This document shows, one piece after another, positions 1 to 8,253 of a stretch of 64,000 bases of DNA (positions within the stretch are counted from its first letter, which is position 1; every line of letters starts with the position of its first letter). Location: contig NC_014960.1 of assembly GCF_000199675.1 (NCBI RefSeq), positions 3,100,001 to 3,164,000 on the forward strand, in the 5' to 3' direction. A program made the translations under genes and the position numbers. The notes under the pieces were generated by a model that saw only the letters and a program-made list of their open reading frames with translations, had not been told where the DNA came from and did not search any database. This stretch comes from Anaerolinea thermophila UNI-1 (lineage in GTDB: Bacteria; Chloroflexota; Anaerolineae; Anaerolineales; Anaerolineaceae).

Positions 1-225
1 CAGCACCGACTCGACGGCATTGAAAATAGGCTCGCACTTCATCACCATGCCGCCACCACCGCCATAGGGAGGTTCATCGGTCACGTGGTGACGATCGGTG
101 GCATATGCGCGGATATCGTGGACGTGCACTTCCAGCAAACCGCGCATGCGCGCCCGCTCCAGAATACTCTCATTAATGTAGGGTTCAATCAACCCGGGGA
201 AAAGGGTAAAGACGTCAAAACGCAT
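1..225 (-). CDS. trmD: tRNA (guanine-N1)-methyltransferase TrmD, N-terminal part
   Basis: These 75 codons are the start of TrmD; the remainder lies left of the window. The enzyme transfers a methyl group from S-adenosylmethionine to G37 of tRNAs, which prevents frameshifting (established for the family). The visible protein opens MRFDVFTLFPGLIEPYI, the standard TrmD start, and contains RAYATDRHHVTDEPPYGGG followed by a glycine-rich stretch, the conserved N-terminal TrmD signature. The ATG at 225 has no Shine-Dalgarno sequence; instead a TAGAAT hexamer ends six bases upstream, which suggests a leaderless mRNA. The assignment is secure because the signature is specific to this family. Confidence 0.95.
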   Translation of the reverse strand, partial: MRFDVFTLFPGLIEPYINESILERARMRGLLEVHVHDIRAYATDRHHVTDEPPYGGGGGMVMKCEPIFNAVESVL

Positions 226-231
226 GTCTTT

Positions 232-237
232 ATTCTA
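232..237 (-). promoter_or_regulatory. -10-like box of trmD, leaderless geometry
   Basis: TAGAAT on the minus strand lies exactly six bases before the trmD ATG, so a normal start site would fall on the A of the ATG. No clear -35 box or ribosome-binding site is seen. The same geometry occurs before rel, murJ, recJ and the DsbA-like gene. Confidence 0.45.
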
Positions 238-244
238 CCGTAGA

Positions 245-292
245 AAAAGAAATGGCGCTGTTCCCTCCCGGTTTCCCGTGCCGAACAGCGCC
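245..292 (-). terminator. Rho-independent terminator of the HD-GYP gene
   Basis: The 10-bp perfect stem GGCGCTGTTC/GAACAGCGCC (254-263 with 283-292) is followed on the minus strand by a T-rich run (ATTTCTTTTTCT). It lies just past the HD-GYP stop codon and upstream of trmD. Confidence 0.8.
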
Positions 293-313
293 CCAAAAGG
301 TCAGAGAAACCGT

Positions 314-1966
314 TTATTCCTCAGAAACCGGGCTTGCCCCGTTAACCACAGCCTTTTCTTCACTGTTATTGAGAACAGTTTCGAGCAGTTCGATGGCTTC
401 CGGGTTGAATTGCGTGCCGGCGTTGCGGCGCAGTTCGCTCAGGGCTTCTTCTTTGCTCATGGCAGGGCGGTGGGGCATCTCCACCAGCATAGCGGCATAG
501 GCTTCGGCAACGCTGATGTAACTGGCTTGCACGGGGATTTGCCGCCCGGTGAGGTGATCGGGATAACCACGCCCGTCCCAGCGCTCATGGTGATGATACA
601 CCCATGGCACGATGCGCGCCACAGCATCAATCGGCTTGAGAATCTGTGCGCCGTAGTACGGGTGCATCTGAATCAGATGCCAATCGTCCTCAGTGAGTGG
701 CTCTACCTTGGAGAGGACGGCTTCGGGGACGGAAATCTTGCCCACGTCGTGCATCAGTGCCGCAAGCACCAGAAAATCGGCGTCGGTCTTGTTCATACCC
801 GCCGCGGCTGCCATTTTGCGCACCAGCACGCTCACCTGCTCGGAATGTCCGCGCAGGAAGCGGTCACGCGCCTCAATGGCAGAAATCAGCGAACGCGCCA
901 TGGCGCTGACCTGAGCAAAAACATCTTCGCTGCCCTCAGAAGAAGGCGTGGCAACCAGCGTACGGGTAGCCCCGGGTCGGCGGCGCTCCAGATAAGTCAG
1001 TTCTGTCTCCACGGTGCCCTCGTAGGTGGAGACGAAACTCTCCAGCACCTCGACAGCATGTTCCAGTTCCTGGCGGTCGCCATTTGCCCACAACTGCGGA
1101 ATTTGTTCATGCAGTTTGATGGTCATGCGAGCAATTTCTTTGGAGGGAATCACCGTCTTCCCTAAAGACGCCAGCATATCGTGGCGCGTTACCAGGCGAG
1201 TGAATTTTTCTTCTACCTCGCGAACGCGCATGGAAAGGGCGGGCAGTTCGCGAATCATGGACTCGAGGTTGTAAATTTGCAGGATGACGTCATCCGGAGA
1301 TAACGCTCCAGAGCGTTCATCTTCAAAAATCTTGTTCAGGCGCTCATTCCAGATCCGCTGAGCCTCTTCCAGTTGCAGGACTTGTGAGCCAAAAGTGACC
1401 CTGCCCTCACGGTTCAGTTGTTCCAGGTAGGCAATGCCTAAATCGAGCGAGCGCCGCGCCGAGGAAATGCGCTGGATGAATTCCTGGCGGCGCAATTCTT
1501 CCTTGTGCTGGAGTTCTTTTTCGAGTTGTTTCTGGTTGTATTCTTCCAGTTCGGCGGGAGCCTGTGCCAGCATCTCCAGCAGGGCTTCCTGATCGGCAAA
1601 GAGTTTTTGCCAGGCTTCCTTTAACTGCCGCAGGTCTTTCACCCGCCGCAGGAAAAGCGGGCGCGAGTGCATATCCTGTTCCAGACGGCTTTTTTCCTGA
1701 AGAATGTGATTGAACAAATCCCACACCCGCCGGTCGGTGTCGGCGGCTTTGTAATCCAGTTTGCTGATGAACAGGCGGTAATCGTTCAGTCCTGCTTCCA
1801 GTTCCACCAGTTTTTGCTGAATTTTTTCCGGATATCCCCCAAGTTCCTGACGCAGGTGTTGCCATTCCTTCAACGCCGCCGTCAACCCCTGTGAGGATTC
1901 TGCGGGTGGAAGGTTCTCTTTGAGATCGTATTGAAGACTGGTTGCCTGATCCACATTTTCTCCCAT
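314..1966 (-). CDS. HD-GYP domain phosphodiesterase with long helical N-terminal region
   Basis: This 550-residue cytoplasmic protein probably hydrolyses cyclic di-GMP, the usual role of HD-GYP domains. The C-terminal third carries AALMHDVGK (the HD pair near residues 406-407) and HHHERWDGRGYP near 458-469, which is the GYP signature, so the metal-binding catalytic residues look intact. Residues 1 to about 340 are rich in Glu, Lys, Gln and Leu and look like long helices or coiled coil, without a recognisable sensor domain, signal peptide or membrane segment. It is divergent from the receiver/ATPase gene, so both may belong to one signalling theme. No Shine-Dalgarno sequence precedes the ATG at 1966, so the exact start is less certain than the family call. 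Confidence 0.88.
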   Translation of the reverse strand: MGENVDQATSLQYDLKENLPPAESSQGLTAALKEWQHLRQELGGYPEKIQQKLVELEAGLNDYRLFISKLDYKAADTDRRVWDLFNHILQEKSRLEQDMHSRPLFLRRVKDLRQLKEAWQKLFADQEALLEMLAQAPAELEEYNQKQLEKELQHKEELRRQEFIQRISSARRSLDLGIAYLEQLNREGRVTFGSQVLQLEEAQRIWNERLNKIFEDERSGALSPDDVILQIYNLESMIRELPALSMRVREVEEKFTRLVTRHDMLASLGKTVIPSKEIARMTIKLHEQIPQLWANGDRQELEHAVEVLESFVSTYEGTVETELTYLERRRPGATRTLVATPSSEGSEDVFAQVSAMARSLISAIEARDRFLRGHSEQVSVLVRKMAAAAGMNKTDADFLVLAALMHDVGKISVPEAVLSKVEPLTEDDWHLIQMHPYYGAQILKPIDAVARIVPWVYHHHERWDGRGYPDHLTGRQIPVQASYISVAEAYAAMLVEMPHRPAMSKEEALSELRRNAGTQFNPEAIELLETVLNNSEEKAVVNGASPVSEE

Positions 1967-2126
1967 AACTTTTACCAGAAGCCAACGCTAAATTGCCCTA
2001 CGGTTATTATAGCGACATCCTTTGCAAAAAAACATTACTGATTCCTTGCAACTCTTCAAACGCCATTTCCATTCAGGACATCCCATGTACAATATAAATA
2101 ACCCCAATGAACTGAAGAGGGAAACC

Positions 2127-3359
2127 ATGAGTCCGCAACGCGTTACCCGTGTGCTGGTTGTTGAAAACAATATCCAAGCCGTTAAGACTTTCCGCAAACT
2201 GCTCTCGCTGATTGAGAATATCGAGGTCATTGATTTCATCACCACGGCGCAGGAAGCCCTGGAGATGGTCTCCGAAACCAAGCCGGATGTGATGCTGGTA
2301 GAAGAACACCTGCCCGATATTGACGGCATCAGTTTTACCGAAATTATCCGCCGCGATTATCCTGCCACCCAGGTCATCATTGTCTCGCAGGACAAGCACT
2401 ACGACACCGTCCTGCGCGCCCTGCGCAATGGGGCTTCAGATTTCCTGGCGCATGATGTTTCGATTGGCGAATTTCGCGAAGCCATCCTGCGCGCCAGCGA
2501 ACTGGCGGCGCGGGAACGTGTCAGTTACAGTCCGTATGCAACGGTGGAAAACCGCTCGGAACTGCCGGAACTTGGCATGCGTGCCGATGTCATCACCGTG
2601 TACAGCCCGCGAGGTGGCTCTGGCACAACCACCATTGCCAACAATTTGGCGCTGGCACTGCGGGATAACGAGAGCCAGATTGCCCTCATTGACGCCTGTC
2701 TGCAGTACGGCGATGTGGACATCCTCTTCAACGAATTGGGGCGTCTCTCGCTGATGGACTTAACGCCCATTGCCTATGACCTGGATCCCAAGGTGGTCAA
2801 AGAGTGCATGATTCTGCACCGCTCATCGGGGTTGTACCTGTTGGCAGCGCCCAAACATCCGGTGATCTCCGAAGCGCTTTCCGGCGAACAAATTTGCCGC
2901 GTGCTGGAATACACCCGCAACCTGTATAACCATATGGTCATCAACACCTCTTCGTACATTAACGAGTCCACCCTGGCAGCGCTGGATCTCGCCGATTTGA
3001 TTGTGCTGGTGGGCACGCAGGAAATTGCCTGCATCAAGTCTCTGCGCTCATTCCTGGAAGTGTGGGACAGTCTGGGCATGAAACGCGACCGTCTCATGCT
3101 GGTCATCAACAAATACCGCGCGGAGAGCCCGCTGACCACCAAAAAAATCAGCGAGACGCTCAACCATCCGGTGGAACTGTTCATCCCCGAAGACCAGGAA
3201 AGCGCCCTGCGAGCCGCCAACCTGGGCAACCCACTGATGATCAGCAATCCCAACGCGGATATTTCCCAGGCTATCGCCGAACTGGCAGACCGGGTGAAAA
3301 AGAAACTGCCCACTCTGCAGAGTGAGCAGCGCTTCCGTCTGTTCATGAAAGCCCAGTAA
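2127..3359 (+). CDS. CpaE/MinD-like ATPase with degenerate receiver domain
   Basis: The 410-residue product joins an N-terminal response-regulator fold (about 5-120) to a ParA/MinD-type P-loop ATPase. The ATPase has the deviant Walker A SPRGGSGTTTIANNLAL near 160-176 and LIDACLQYGDVDIL near 187-200, typical of CpaE-like proteins that position pilus or secretion machinery. In the receiver, the segment DVMLVEEHLP has Glu59 where the phosphoacceptor Asp should be, and the acidic pocket reads VVENN, so it probably cannot be phosphorylated and may act as a fixed scaffold. ATG 2127 is chosen because GAGGGAAACC lies just before it; upstream in-frame codons lack a ribosome site. No tad or cpa pilus genes are in the window, so its partner machinery is unknown. 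Confidence 0.85.
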   Translation: MSPQRVTRVLVVENNIQAVKTFRKLLSLIENIEVIDFITTAQEALEMVSETKPDVMLVEEHLPDIDGISFTEIIRRDYPATQVIIVSQDKHYDTVLRALRNGASDFLAHDVSIGEFREAILRASELAARERVSYSPYATVENRSELPELGMRADVITVYSPRGGSGTTTIANNLALALRDNESQIALIDACLQYGDVDILFNELGRLSLMDLTPIAYDLDPKVVKECMILHRSSGLYLLAAPKHPVISEALSGEQICRVLEYTRNLYNHMVINTSSYINESTLAALDLADLIVLVGTQEIACIKSLRSFLEVWDSLGMKRDRLMLVINKYRAESPLTTKKISETLNHPVELFIPEDQESALRAANLGNPLMISNPNADISQAIAELADRVKKKLPTLQSEQRFRLFMKAQ

Positions 3360-3369
3360 ACCCTGCTCT

Positions 3370-4827
3370 CTATGGCGCGTTGAACACCACAAAGGTATCG
3401 CTCTGGCAAATAGGCGCTGGTGAGGGCAATTCCAGGCAAATCTGATACTCAATGACGCTGAGGTTGCTCACCCCTTTGAGCGGTGGCAGAGTGACCGAAG
3501 AAGCCCCGTTGCGGTTGGTCGGCGGCAATGAGAGAGTCAGCGTACGCCCGGGCAGGGTCACGGTGGCTGTGCCGGAGACCAGATACATGGGTTCCCCGCT
3601 TTGGCGGTAAAAGACGTTCATCTGCAGAACCTGATGATCGGAGTCGCTCACCTGTGGGTAGGCTTCGGAGACCAACAGGTTTACCGTCTCCGGGGTAAAG
3701 GCTCTGGGCAGGGTTAACTGATCGGCGAGGCGCTGGGCGTATTCTACTCCCTGAGGTACCAGGCGAACGCGCTGCCCTGCCGGGGCTGTGGGCTGGTAAT
3801 CCACGCAATAGTTTTCAAAACACTGCCGGTACACCCCCTCACCGCTTACCTGCTGAGCATCGCCCAGCGGCTTGCCGCTGTTGCGCACCCCGCCCAAACG
3901 CACAATGAGCGCATCCACCTCTTGCGGCACTAGAAAACCCAGATGATCTTCCACAGGGTAGAAAACCGTCCCGGCTTGTTCACGGTACGGGTAAGGCGTT
4001 TGAGGGGACACCTTGCCCAGCCACAAGGTCAACGGACGCATGGCAATGTCCGCCGGGCGATCCACCGGGGCATACAGGATTGCATTCTCATAGACCTGCT
4101 CAAGCATCCCTTCCGGAGTAATGGTGGGAGCGGCGAGCGGTTTGCCCAGCGCCTCCCATTTCTGTGCGTTCACAAAACGTTCAAAGGGTTGCATGATCAA
4201 CCCGTTCTGAACGATGTTCCAGTATTCCTGTGAGCGTTGCGAACAACCCACCCCGCAGAGATACGCCCCATAAGGCAGCAGGCGCACCGTACCGGGGGCA
4301 TCTTTCAATTCACGGTAAAAGCCCAGATTTTCGAAAAACTGCTCGTAGCGCGCGTACTGATGGTTAAAACGGACATGCGTCAGCGGCGAGCCGGCAAACA
4401 GGGAAAGCCGTTTGTAGGTTTCCACAAACTCGGAATAGACCCAGTAGCCTTCAACCAGTAAATCATGGGTTTCATCGTGAATCACAGGAATATCGGTATC
4501 GTCGTGCACCTGCAATTCCAATCCCAATGGTTCAAAACGAATGCGTTTGCCGGGCTCCATCTGGGTGGGATCATACGCTACAAGTCCGGCTTCGACATAC
4601 TGATAGCGTTTCTGTCCATCATCAAATGGAGCAGACAGGACTCTGCCCAGCACTGCCCGCCCGCCAAGATTCTGGTAAAACTCCACAAACACCGGATCCA
4701 GGGGAATGTCGGTTTGGGAAGAAAGAAGGGTTCCCTGTTGCGAAGTCGGAAGACTGCAGGCAAGCATGGGAAAGATTAAGGCGAACCCTAACAGAATCCA
4801 GCGGTAGAACCAGCCCCTTTGTTGCAT
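3370..4827 (-). CDS. Predicted lipoprotein of unknown function
   Basis: The 485-residue protein begins with a basic n-region, a hydrophobic stretch and the lipobox LAC followed by Ser near residue 24, so it is probably lipid-anchored on the outside of the membrane. I recognise no catalytic domain. The mature part is rich in aromatic residues and repeats segments around phrases such as GRAVLGRVLSAPF and GKPLAAP, which resemble repeats seen in exported Chloroflexota proteins; the last 100 residues look like a beta-sandwich. ATG 4827 is preceded by GAGGGGGG. An insertion sequence sits only about 40 bp upstream of the start codon and has probably separated the gene from its original promoter. Confidence 0.7.
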   Translation of the reverse strand: MQQRGWFYRWILLGFALIFPMLACSLPTSQQGTLLSSQTDIPLDPVFVEFYQNLGGRAVLGRVLSAPFDDGQKRYQYVEAGLVAYDPTQMEPGKRIRFEPLGLELQVHDDTDIPVIHDETHDLLVEGYWVYSEFVETYKRLSLFAGSPLTHVRFNHQYARYEQFFENLGFYRELKDAPGTVRLLPYGAYLCGVGCSQRSQEYWNIVQNGLIMQPFERFVNAQKWEALGKPLAAPTITPEGMLEQVYENAILYAPVDRPADIAMRPLTLWLGKVSPQTPYPYREQAGTVFYPVEDHLGFLVPQEVDALIVRLGGVRNSGKPLGDAQQVSGEGVYRQCFENYCVDYQPTAPAGQRVRLVPQGVEYAQRLADQLTLPRAFTPETVNLLVSEAYPQVSDSDHQVLQMNVFYRQSGEPMYLVSGTATVTLPGRTLTLSLPPTNRNGASSVTLPPLKGVSNLSVIEYQICLELPSPAPICQSDTFVVFNAP

Positions 4828-4875
4828 CCGTGCCCCCCTCACTCCCTGTGTGGCAACCTGATTGTGATTTTGTGT

Positions 4876-5793
4876 TGCTCTGTTGCAAAGATAGGTTAGG
4901 AAGAGATACACCTAGCGGTGTATGTTGTAGACCAGTCCTTTGATAATCGGTTCTCGGTTTTGCAGGCTGCGTTTCCGCGAGCGGATGGCTTGCCCGAATT
5001 TGCGCTTGATGACCGAATTCACGGTTTCGGTCTTCCAGCGTTGACCATAGAGACCATCCAGGCGAGCCGCAGAGACAAGCTCGCTTCTTGCTCGTCGTTC
5101 AGGGGCCAGCAAATTTCCACCTCGCCGAACGGGTGGAATCAAGTCTTGAGGCCGGACAGTCCGACCATCGAACCCTGAATCGGCCAGCAAGACCCAAGCC
5201 CGACGTTTGGCAAACCGCCTGGCTTTGCGGCGCAGATAGCCCAGATAAGGGGCATCGCTACCTGGACCCCAGCCGGATTGCATCGCAAGGATGAATTGCG
5301 AGACAATTCCAACGGCATAAACGCCCTTCGCCCAGTGGCGATAGGCTTTTCCCGAACGGCTTTGGTAGTAAGAACTGGCCGGGCCGGGTGAGAAGCCGGT
5401 ACTATCGGCAGCCACCCCTTCTTCTTCAGGCCGTCCGATTTCCTCGAGCAAGGTCTCGTTCATGCGCATCCAATCCGCTTTGCGTATCTTGGCGTAGGTA
5501 CGTTGCAGGGTCGTATGATCGGGAACACGCGGTAATTCCAGCTCCTTACCAACCGCATCGCTTGCCAGCAGCCATTCTTCCATGTCGCGATAGCTGAGAT
5601 TCAGGTAGAACATCAACAAAACACAGGCCCCCAACTGCGGCAACGTGAAGTGATGGGGACTCTTGGCATGTGAATACATCGGTAATGCTTGTTTGGCAAG
5701 CCGGTAGGCGATCCTCGCCACTCGGACGTATCTGCTTTCTCGTGTGGTCATACCGTATGTTTACCACATTTCAACCATGATTGCAACAGAGCA
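4876..5793 (-). mobile_element. Insertion sequence, copy 1 (918 bp, IS5-like)
   Basis: The element is 918 bp long with perfect 13-bp terminal inverted repeats, TGCTCTGTTGCAA and TTGCAACAGAGCA, and a 9-bp target duplication. It contains one transposase gene. A copy with the same predicted protein, length and orientation lies at 34257-35174, offset by exactly 29381 bp, so transposition was recent. The 9-bp duplications, DDE transposase and small size fit the IS5 group (IS903-like duplications), but the subgroup is inferred. It sits just upstream of the lipoprotein gene and may have changed its expression. Confidence 0.92.
4912..5751 (-). CDS. DDE transposase of IS copy 1
   Basis: The 279-residue transposase fills almost the whole element. 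It shows an N-terminal helical region, then the three acidic catalytic positions: VAADSTGF near residue 115, VLLADSGFDG near 190 and the E-box YGQRWKTETVNSVIKRKFG near 240 with the Y-R-E-K spacing of IS4/IS5-type enzymes. It is full length, with no frameshift, and identical to the protein in copy 2, so both copies may be active. The enzyme should cut and join the 13-bp ends. Confidence 0.9.
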   Translation of the reverse strand: MTTRESRYVRVARIAYRLAKQALPMYSHAKSPHHFTLPQLGACVLLMFYLNLSYRDMEEWLLASDAVGKELELPRVPDHTTLQRTYAKIRKADWMRMNETLLEEIGRPEEEGVAADSTGFSPGPASSYYQSRSGKAYRHWAKGVYAVGIVSQFILAMQSGWGPGSDAPYLGYLRRKARRFAKRRAWVLLADSGFDGRTVRPQDLIPPVRRGGNLLAPERRARSELVSAARLDGLYGQRWKTETVNSVIKRKFGQAIRSRKRSLQNREPIIKGLVYNIHR

Positions 5794-5802
5794 ATTTTGT
5801 GT

Positions 5803-5953
5803 ACTTTGTACAATATAGAATTTTTTATGTGTCATGTAAAGAGGTGGAATGCCAAAAAACGCAACAATTGTATTACAAATTCTAACCCGTGCTTCGGGTA
5901 AACAAAACCCGGCAGGGGTTGCCGGGCTATTCAAGAATTGGAAAGAAGAAAGA
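5803..5953. other. AT-rich intergenic stretch right of IS copy 1
   Basis: About 150 bp without a plausible gene. It carries poly-A/T runs around 5809-5880 and the terminator of the FmdB gene at its right side. It probably contained the original promoter of the lipoprotein gene now cut off by the IS. Confidence 0.4.
5900..5926 (-). terminator. Rho-independent terminator of the fmdB-like gene
   Basis: The stem CCCGGCA/TGCCGGG (5908-5914 with 5920-5926) is followed on the minus strand by TTTTGTTT. It lies 28 bp past the stop codon of the small zinc-ribbon gene. Confidence 0.75.
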
Positions 5954-6220
5954 TTAATCTTTGCTCTCGGAAGAACTGCTCGAGTCTGAAGCGCTCTTCT
6001 CAGTGGACTTGCTTTCGGAACGGCTCTTGCCGTTACCCGACGGCGAGCGGTGATCGGTGGCATAGAAACCCGACCCCTTAAAGACAATGCCCACTGGCTG
6101 ATAGACTTTACGCACCGGTTCCCCGCATTCCGGACACTCGGTCAGCGGAGGATCGCTGAACTTCTGGGTATGATCAAACTGCAACCCGCAGGATTCGCAC
6201 CGATAGGTATAGACTGGCAT
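5954..6220 (-). CDS. FmdB-family zinc ribbon protein
   Basis: The 88-residue protein starts MPVYTYRCESCGLQF and has two Cys pairs, CESC and CPEC, that form a single zinc ribbon, exactly the FmdB/regulatory-protein fold. The C-terminal 30 residues are a low-complexity Ser/Lys/Glu tail, common in this family. The biochemical role is not settled; members were named for a regulator of formamidase and are widespread. ATG 6220 follows a good ribosome site (GAGGTGA). It stands alone with its own terminator. Confidence 0.85.
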   Translation of the reverse strand: MPVYTYRCESCGLQFDHTQKFSDPPLTECPECGEPVRKVYQPVGIVFKGSGFYATDHRSPSGNGKSRSESKSTEKSASDSSSSSESKD

Positions 6221-6364
6221 ACGTTCACCTCACAAACAGACTCGATGAGTCTTGAAAAATTTCATTTTGAACCAGTGGCGTATTATACGCCCCTCAATGC
6301 TGTAAGACAACCTTACACGCATGGATGATAACAGAAAAATATAAAAAGAAAATAAGAATCTGGA

Positions 6365-7363
6365 TTATTTTCCTTGCAATTTCCCTACAAAAAGCAGAAT
6401 CATCCCCAACACCGAGAGTACAATCAGCCCGATGCCGATAAAGAGCAGGGGAGAAGACCCTGAGGACAAAGGGGCTGTTTCAGGTGTGGGGGTCAGGGTG
6501 ATGGCGGTCACCGGTACGATGATGGTTGGCATAGGGGTAGCGGTGAAAGCCACGGTAGGAGTAACGGTGGGGAGAGGTGTTTCGGTTGCAGAAGGGGCAG
6601 GGGTAAAGGAAGGCTGGACAATCAGTCGATCGCCGGGCCAGAGATTGGGCGTAGCCGGCAGGTTATTCCAGCGTTTGAGATCGTCCATGCTGACCTGATA
6701 GGTCACCGCAATACCCCACAGGGTATCTCCCGGCTGGACTTCGTACATTTGAGATTCGTCCGGGGTGGAGATCGCGGCGGCTGGCGGGGTGACCGTTTCC
6801 TGCGCAGAGGCAGGCACGGGTGGCGGGGTAAGGGTGAGGGTGGGGGTGTTCAGCGCAGGCAGGGTATTGAGGGCATTGCTTGTCCCGCTGGTACTGCCCA
6901 CGACCAGGGTGTAGTACACCATCTCCCCGGAGAAAGCCACTCCTGCGCCAATGTGCTGAAAGTTGGGGTTGAGCATGGTGTTCATGTGCACATCATCCGA
7001 CCAGTACAGGGTGATAGCGTCCTGCACCGAAAGGTTGGTGCCCCCGGCAATGTTCTCGGAAACGAAGACGACGGCTCCCCCGCCGTACCCGGCGGCAATG
7101 GCACGATCTTTCGGGCGTGTATTCCCGGCACCCGTGTGGGTGATGGTCTGGATAGAAGCCTGGTATTCGGCATGGGATTGGGCGGCGCTCATCAGGGCAG
7201 TGCTGACCGTCAGCGCGGGTAAGCCCCGCTGCGCTCTCAGGGCATTGACCGCGGCAATTAACTCTTCGGGGCTTCCGGCTTGTGCCTGCGAGGGAGACCG
7301 CAGAAAAAGAAGTCCATTCAGCGAGAGGACACAAACGAGAACAACTTTCCAGAACGCTTTCAT
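6365..7363 (-). CDS. Secreted SCP/CAP-domain protein with LysM and C-terminal anchor
   Basis: The 332-residue protein has a signal peptide (hydrophobic 5-22, cleavage near SQAQA), a CAP/SCP domain at about 30-160 with the motifs HAEYQ, HTGAG, SENIAGG and HMNTMLNPNFQHIG, a LysM module near 208-252 (YEVQPGDTLWGIAVTY), a Pro/Thr-rich linker and a membrane segment at about 305-325. LysM binds glycan, so it probably sits at the cell wall and envelope. CAP domains in bacteria have poorly defined roles. No Shine-Dalgarno sequence is visible; a TATGAT hexamer lies eight bases upstream of the ATG, so the leader may be nearly absent. Confidence 0.87.
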   Translation of the reverse strand: MKAFWKVVLVCVLSLNGLLFLRSPSQAQAGSPEELIAAVNALRAQRGLPALTVSTALMSAAQSHAEYQASIQTITHTGAGNTRPKDRAIAAGYGGGAVVFVSENIAGGTNLSVQDAITLYWSDDVHMNTMLNPNFQHIGAGVAFSGEMVYYTLVVGSTSGTSNALNTLPALNTPTLTLTPPPVPASAQETVTPPAAAISTPDESQMYEVQPGDTLWGIAVTYQVSMDDLKRWNNLPATPNLWPGDRLIVQPSFTPAPSATETPLPTVTPTVAFTATPMPTIIVPVTAITLTPTPETAPLSSGSSPLLFIGIGLIVLSVLGMILLFVGKLQGK

Positions 7364-7403
7364 TGTTTACTATCATAACAAAAAATATCCAAAATTACCA
7401 GCA

Positions 7404-7437
7404 GCAAAAAAGGGCGGGAGACTTTCCCGCCCTTTTG
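7404..7437 (-). terminator. Rho-independent terminator of the CBS gene
   Basis: The stem AAGGGCGGGA/TCCCGCCCTT (7410-7419 with 7424-7433) is followed on the minus strand by TTTTTGC. It lies about 20 bp beyond the CBS stop codon. Confidence 0.75.
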
Positions 7438-7456
7438 TCGACCTGGGTGAACCGAC

Positions 7457-7873
7457 TTAACTCATCGAACGATCGCCATCGCGTCCCATGGCTTCGGCAA
7501 CCACCAGGAAATCGGTGGCTGAGATCATGCCGATGACGTTTCCGGCTTTATCCGCCACCGGCAGGTGGTGAATGCCCTTTTCACTCATCAGTTTGGCACA
7601 TTCGTCAATCTTCATCTCCGGCGAGACGGTGATGATGGGAGAACTCATGATTTCCGCGGCTTTAATTTTAGCAGGGTTGCGCCCTGCGGCAACGATTTTG
7701 TCGCAAATATCCGTCGAGGTGATAATCCCGTACTCAGGGTGTTCAGCGCTTTTATTGACGATGACGCTGTGAATGTAGCGTCGCCGCATGGTTGCCAGCA
7801 CTTCCGTGACCGGCAAATCCGGTTCGACCATGACGACCAGATCAATCATCCAATCGCGTACCTTGAACTGCAT
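7457..7873 (-). CDS. Two-CBS-domain protein
   Basis: The 138-residue product consists of a tandem pair of CBS motifs (about 8-65 and 75-130), with the typical segments LPVTEVLATM, GIITSTDICD, KIDECAKLMSEKGIHHLPV and GMISATDFL. Stand-alone CBS pairs bind adenosine nucleotides and usually regulate a partner protein; the partner is not apparent here. ATG 7873 is chosen because GGAAAGGAGAGGGT precedes it, while an upstream in-frame codon has no ribosome site. It is divergent from the metK riboswitch promoter. Confidence 0.85.
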   Translation of the reverse strand: MQFKVRDWMIDLVVMVEPDLPVTEVLATMRRRYIHSVIVNKSAEHPEYGIITSTDICDKIVAAGRNPAKIKAAEIMSSPIITVSPEMKIDECAKLMSEKGIHHLPVADKAGNVIGMISATDFLVVAEAMGRDGDRSMS

Positions 7874-7979
7874 ACCCTCTCCTTTCCATGATTCCCGCTG
7901 AGCATGTGGATATACACAGTATAGCGAAAAATGCGCGTTTTGCAAAATGACTTTTGCCCACTTTTTCCTGCTACCTGAT

Positions 7980-8008
7980 TTGACATTCCCCTCGATTCAT
8001 GATAATAT
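7980..8008 (+). promoter_or_regulatory. Promoter of the metK riboswitch transcript
   Basis: TTGACA (7980-7985) and TAATAT (8003-8008) are separated by 17 bp, a near-consensus housekeeping promoter. The predicted start near 8015 lies just upstream of the SAM aptamer. Confidence 0.75.
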
Positions 8009-8035
8009 CGCCCAAAATTGAATAGCCCCTTACGG

Positions 8036-8160
<125 letters not shown>

Positions 8161-8185
8161 GCAGCCGCTTTTGACGAATGTTCTG

Positions 8186-8222
8186 TTGCCCCTCGTGTGT
8201 ACACCGCAAGGGGAATTTTTTT
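8186..8222 (+). terminator. Expression-platform terminator of the SAM riboswitch
   Basis: A hairpin with the stem CCCCT/AGGGG plus inner GTGT/ACAC pairs is followed by AATTTTTTT, between the aptamer and the metK ribosome site. This is the expected off-switch of a transcriptional S-box. Confidence 0.75.
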
Positions 8223-8253
8223 GTCAAAAAACTTTGTAAGGAGTGTTGTTGAA

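Larger units (their letters stand above)
4867..5802. repeat. 9-bp target-site duplication flanking IS copy 1
   Basis: ATTTTGTGT occurs at 4867-4875 and again at 5794-5802, directly outside the inverted-repeat ends of the element. A direct repeat of this size at both ends is the footprint of a transposition event. Confidence 0.9.
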
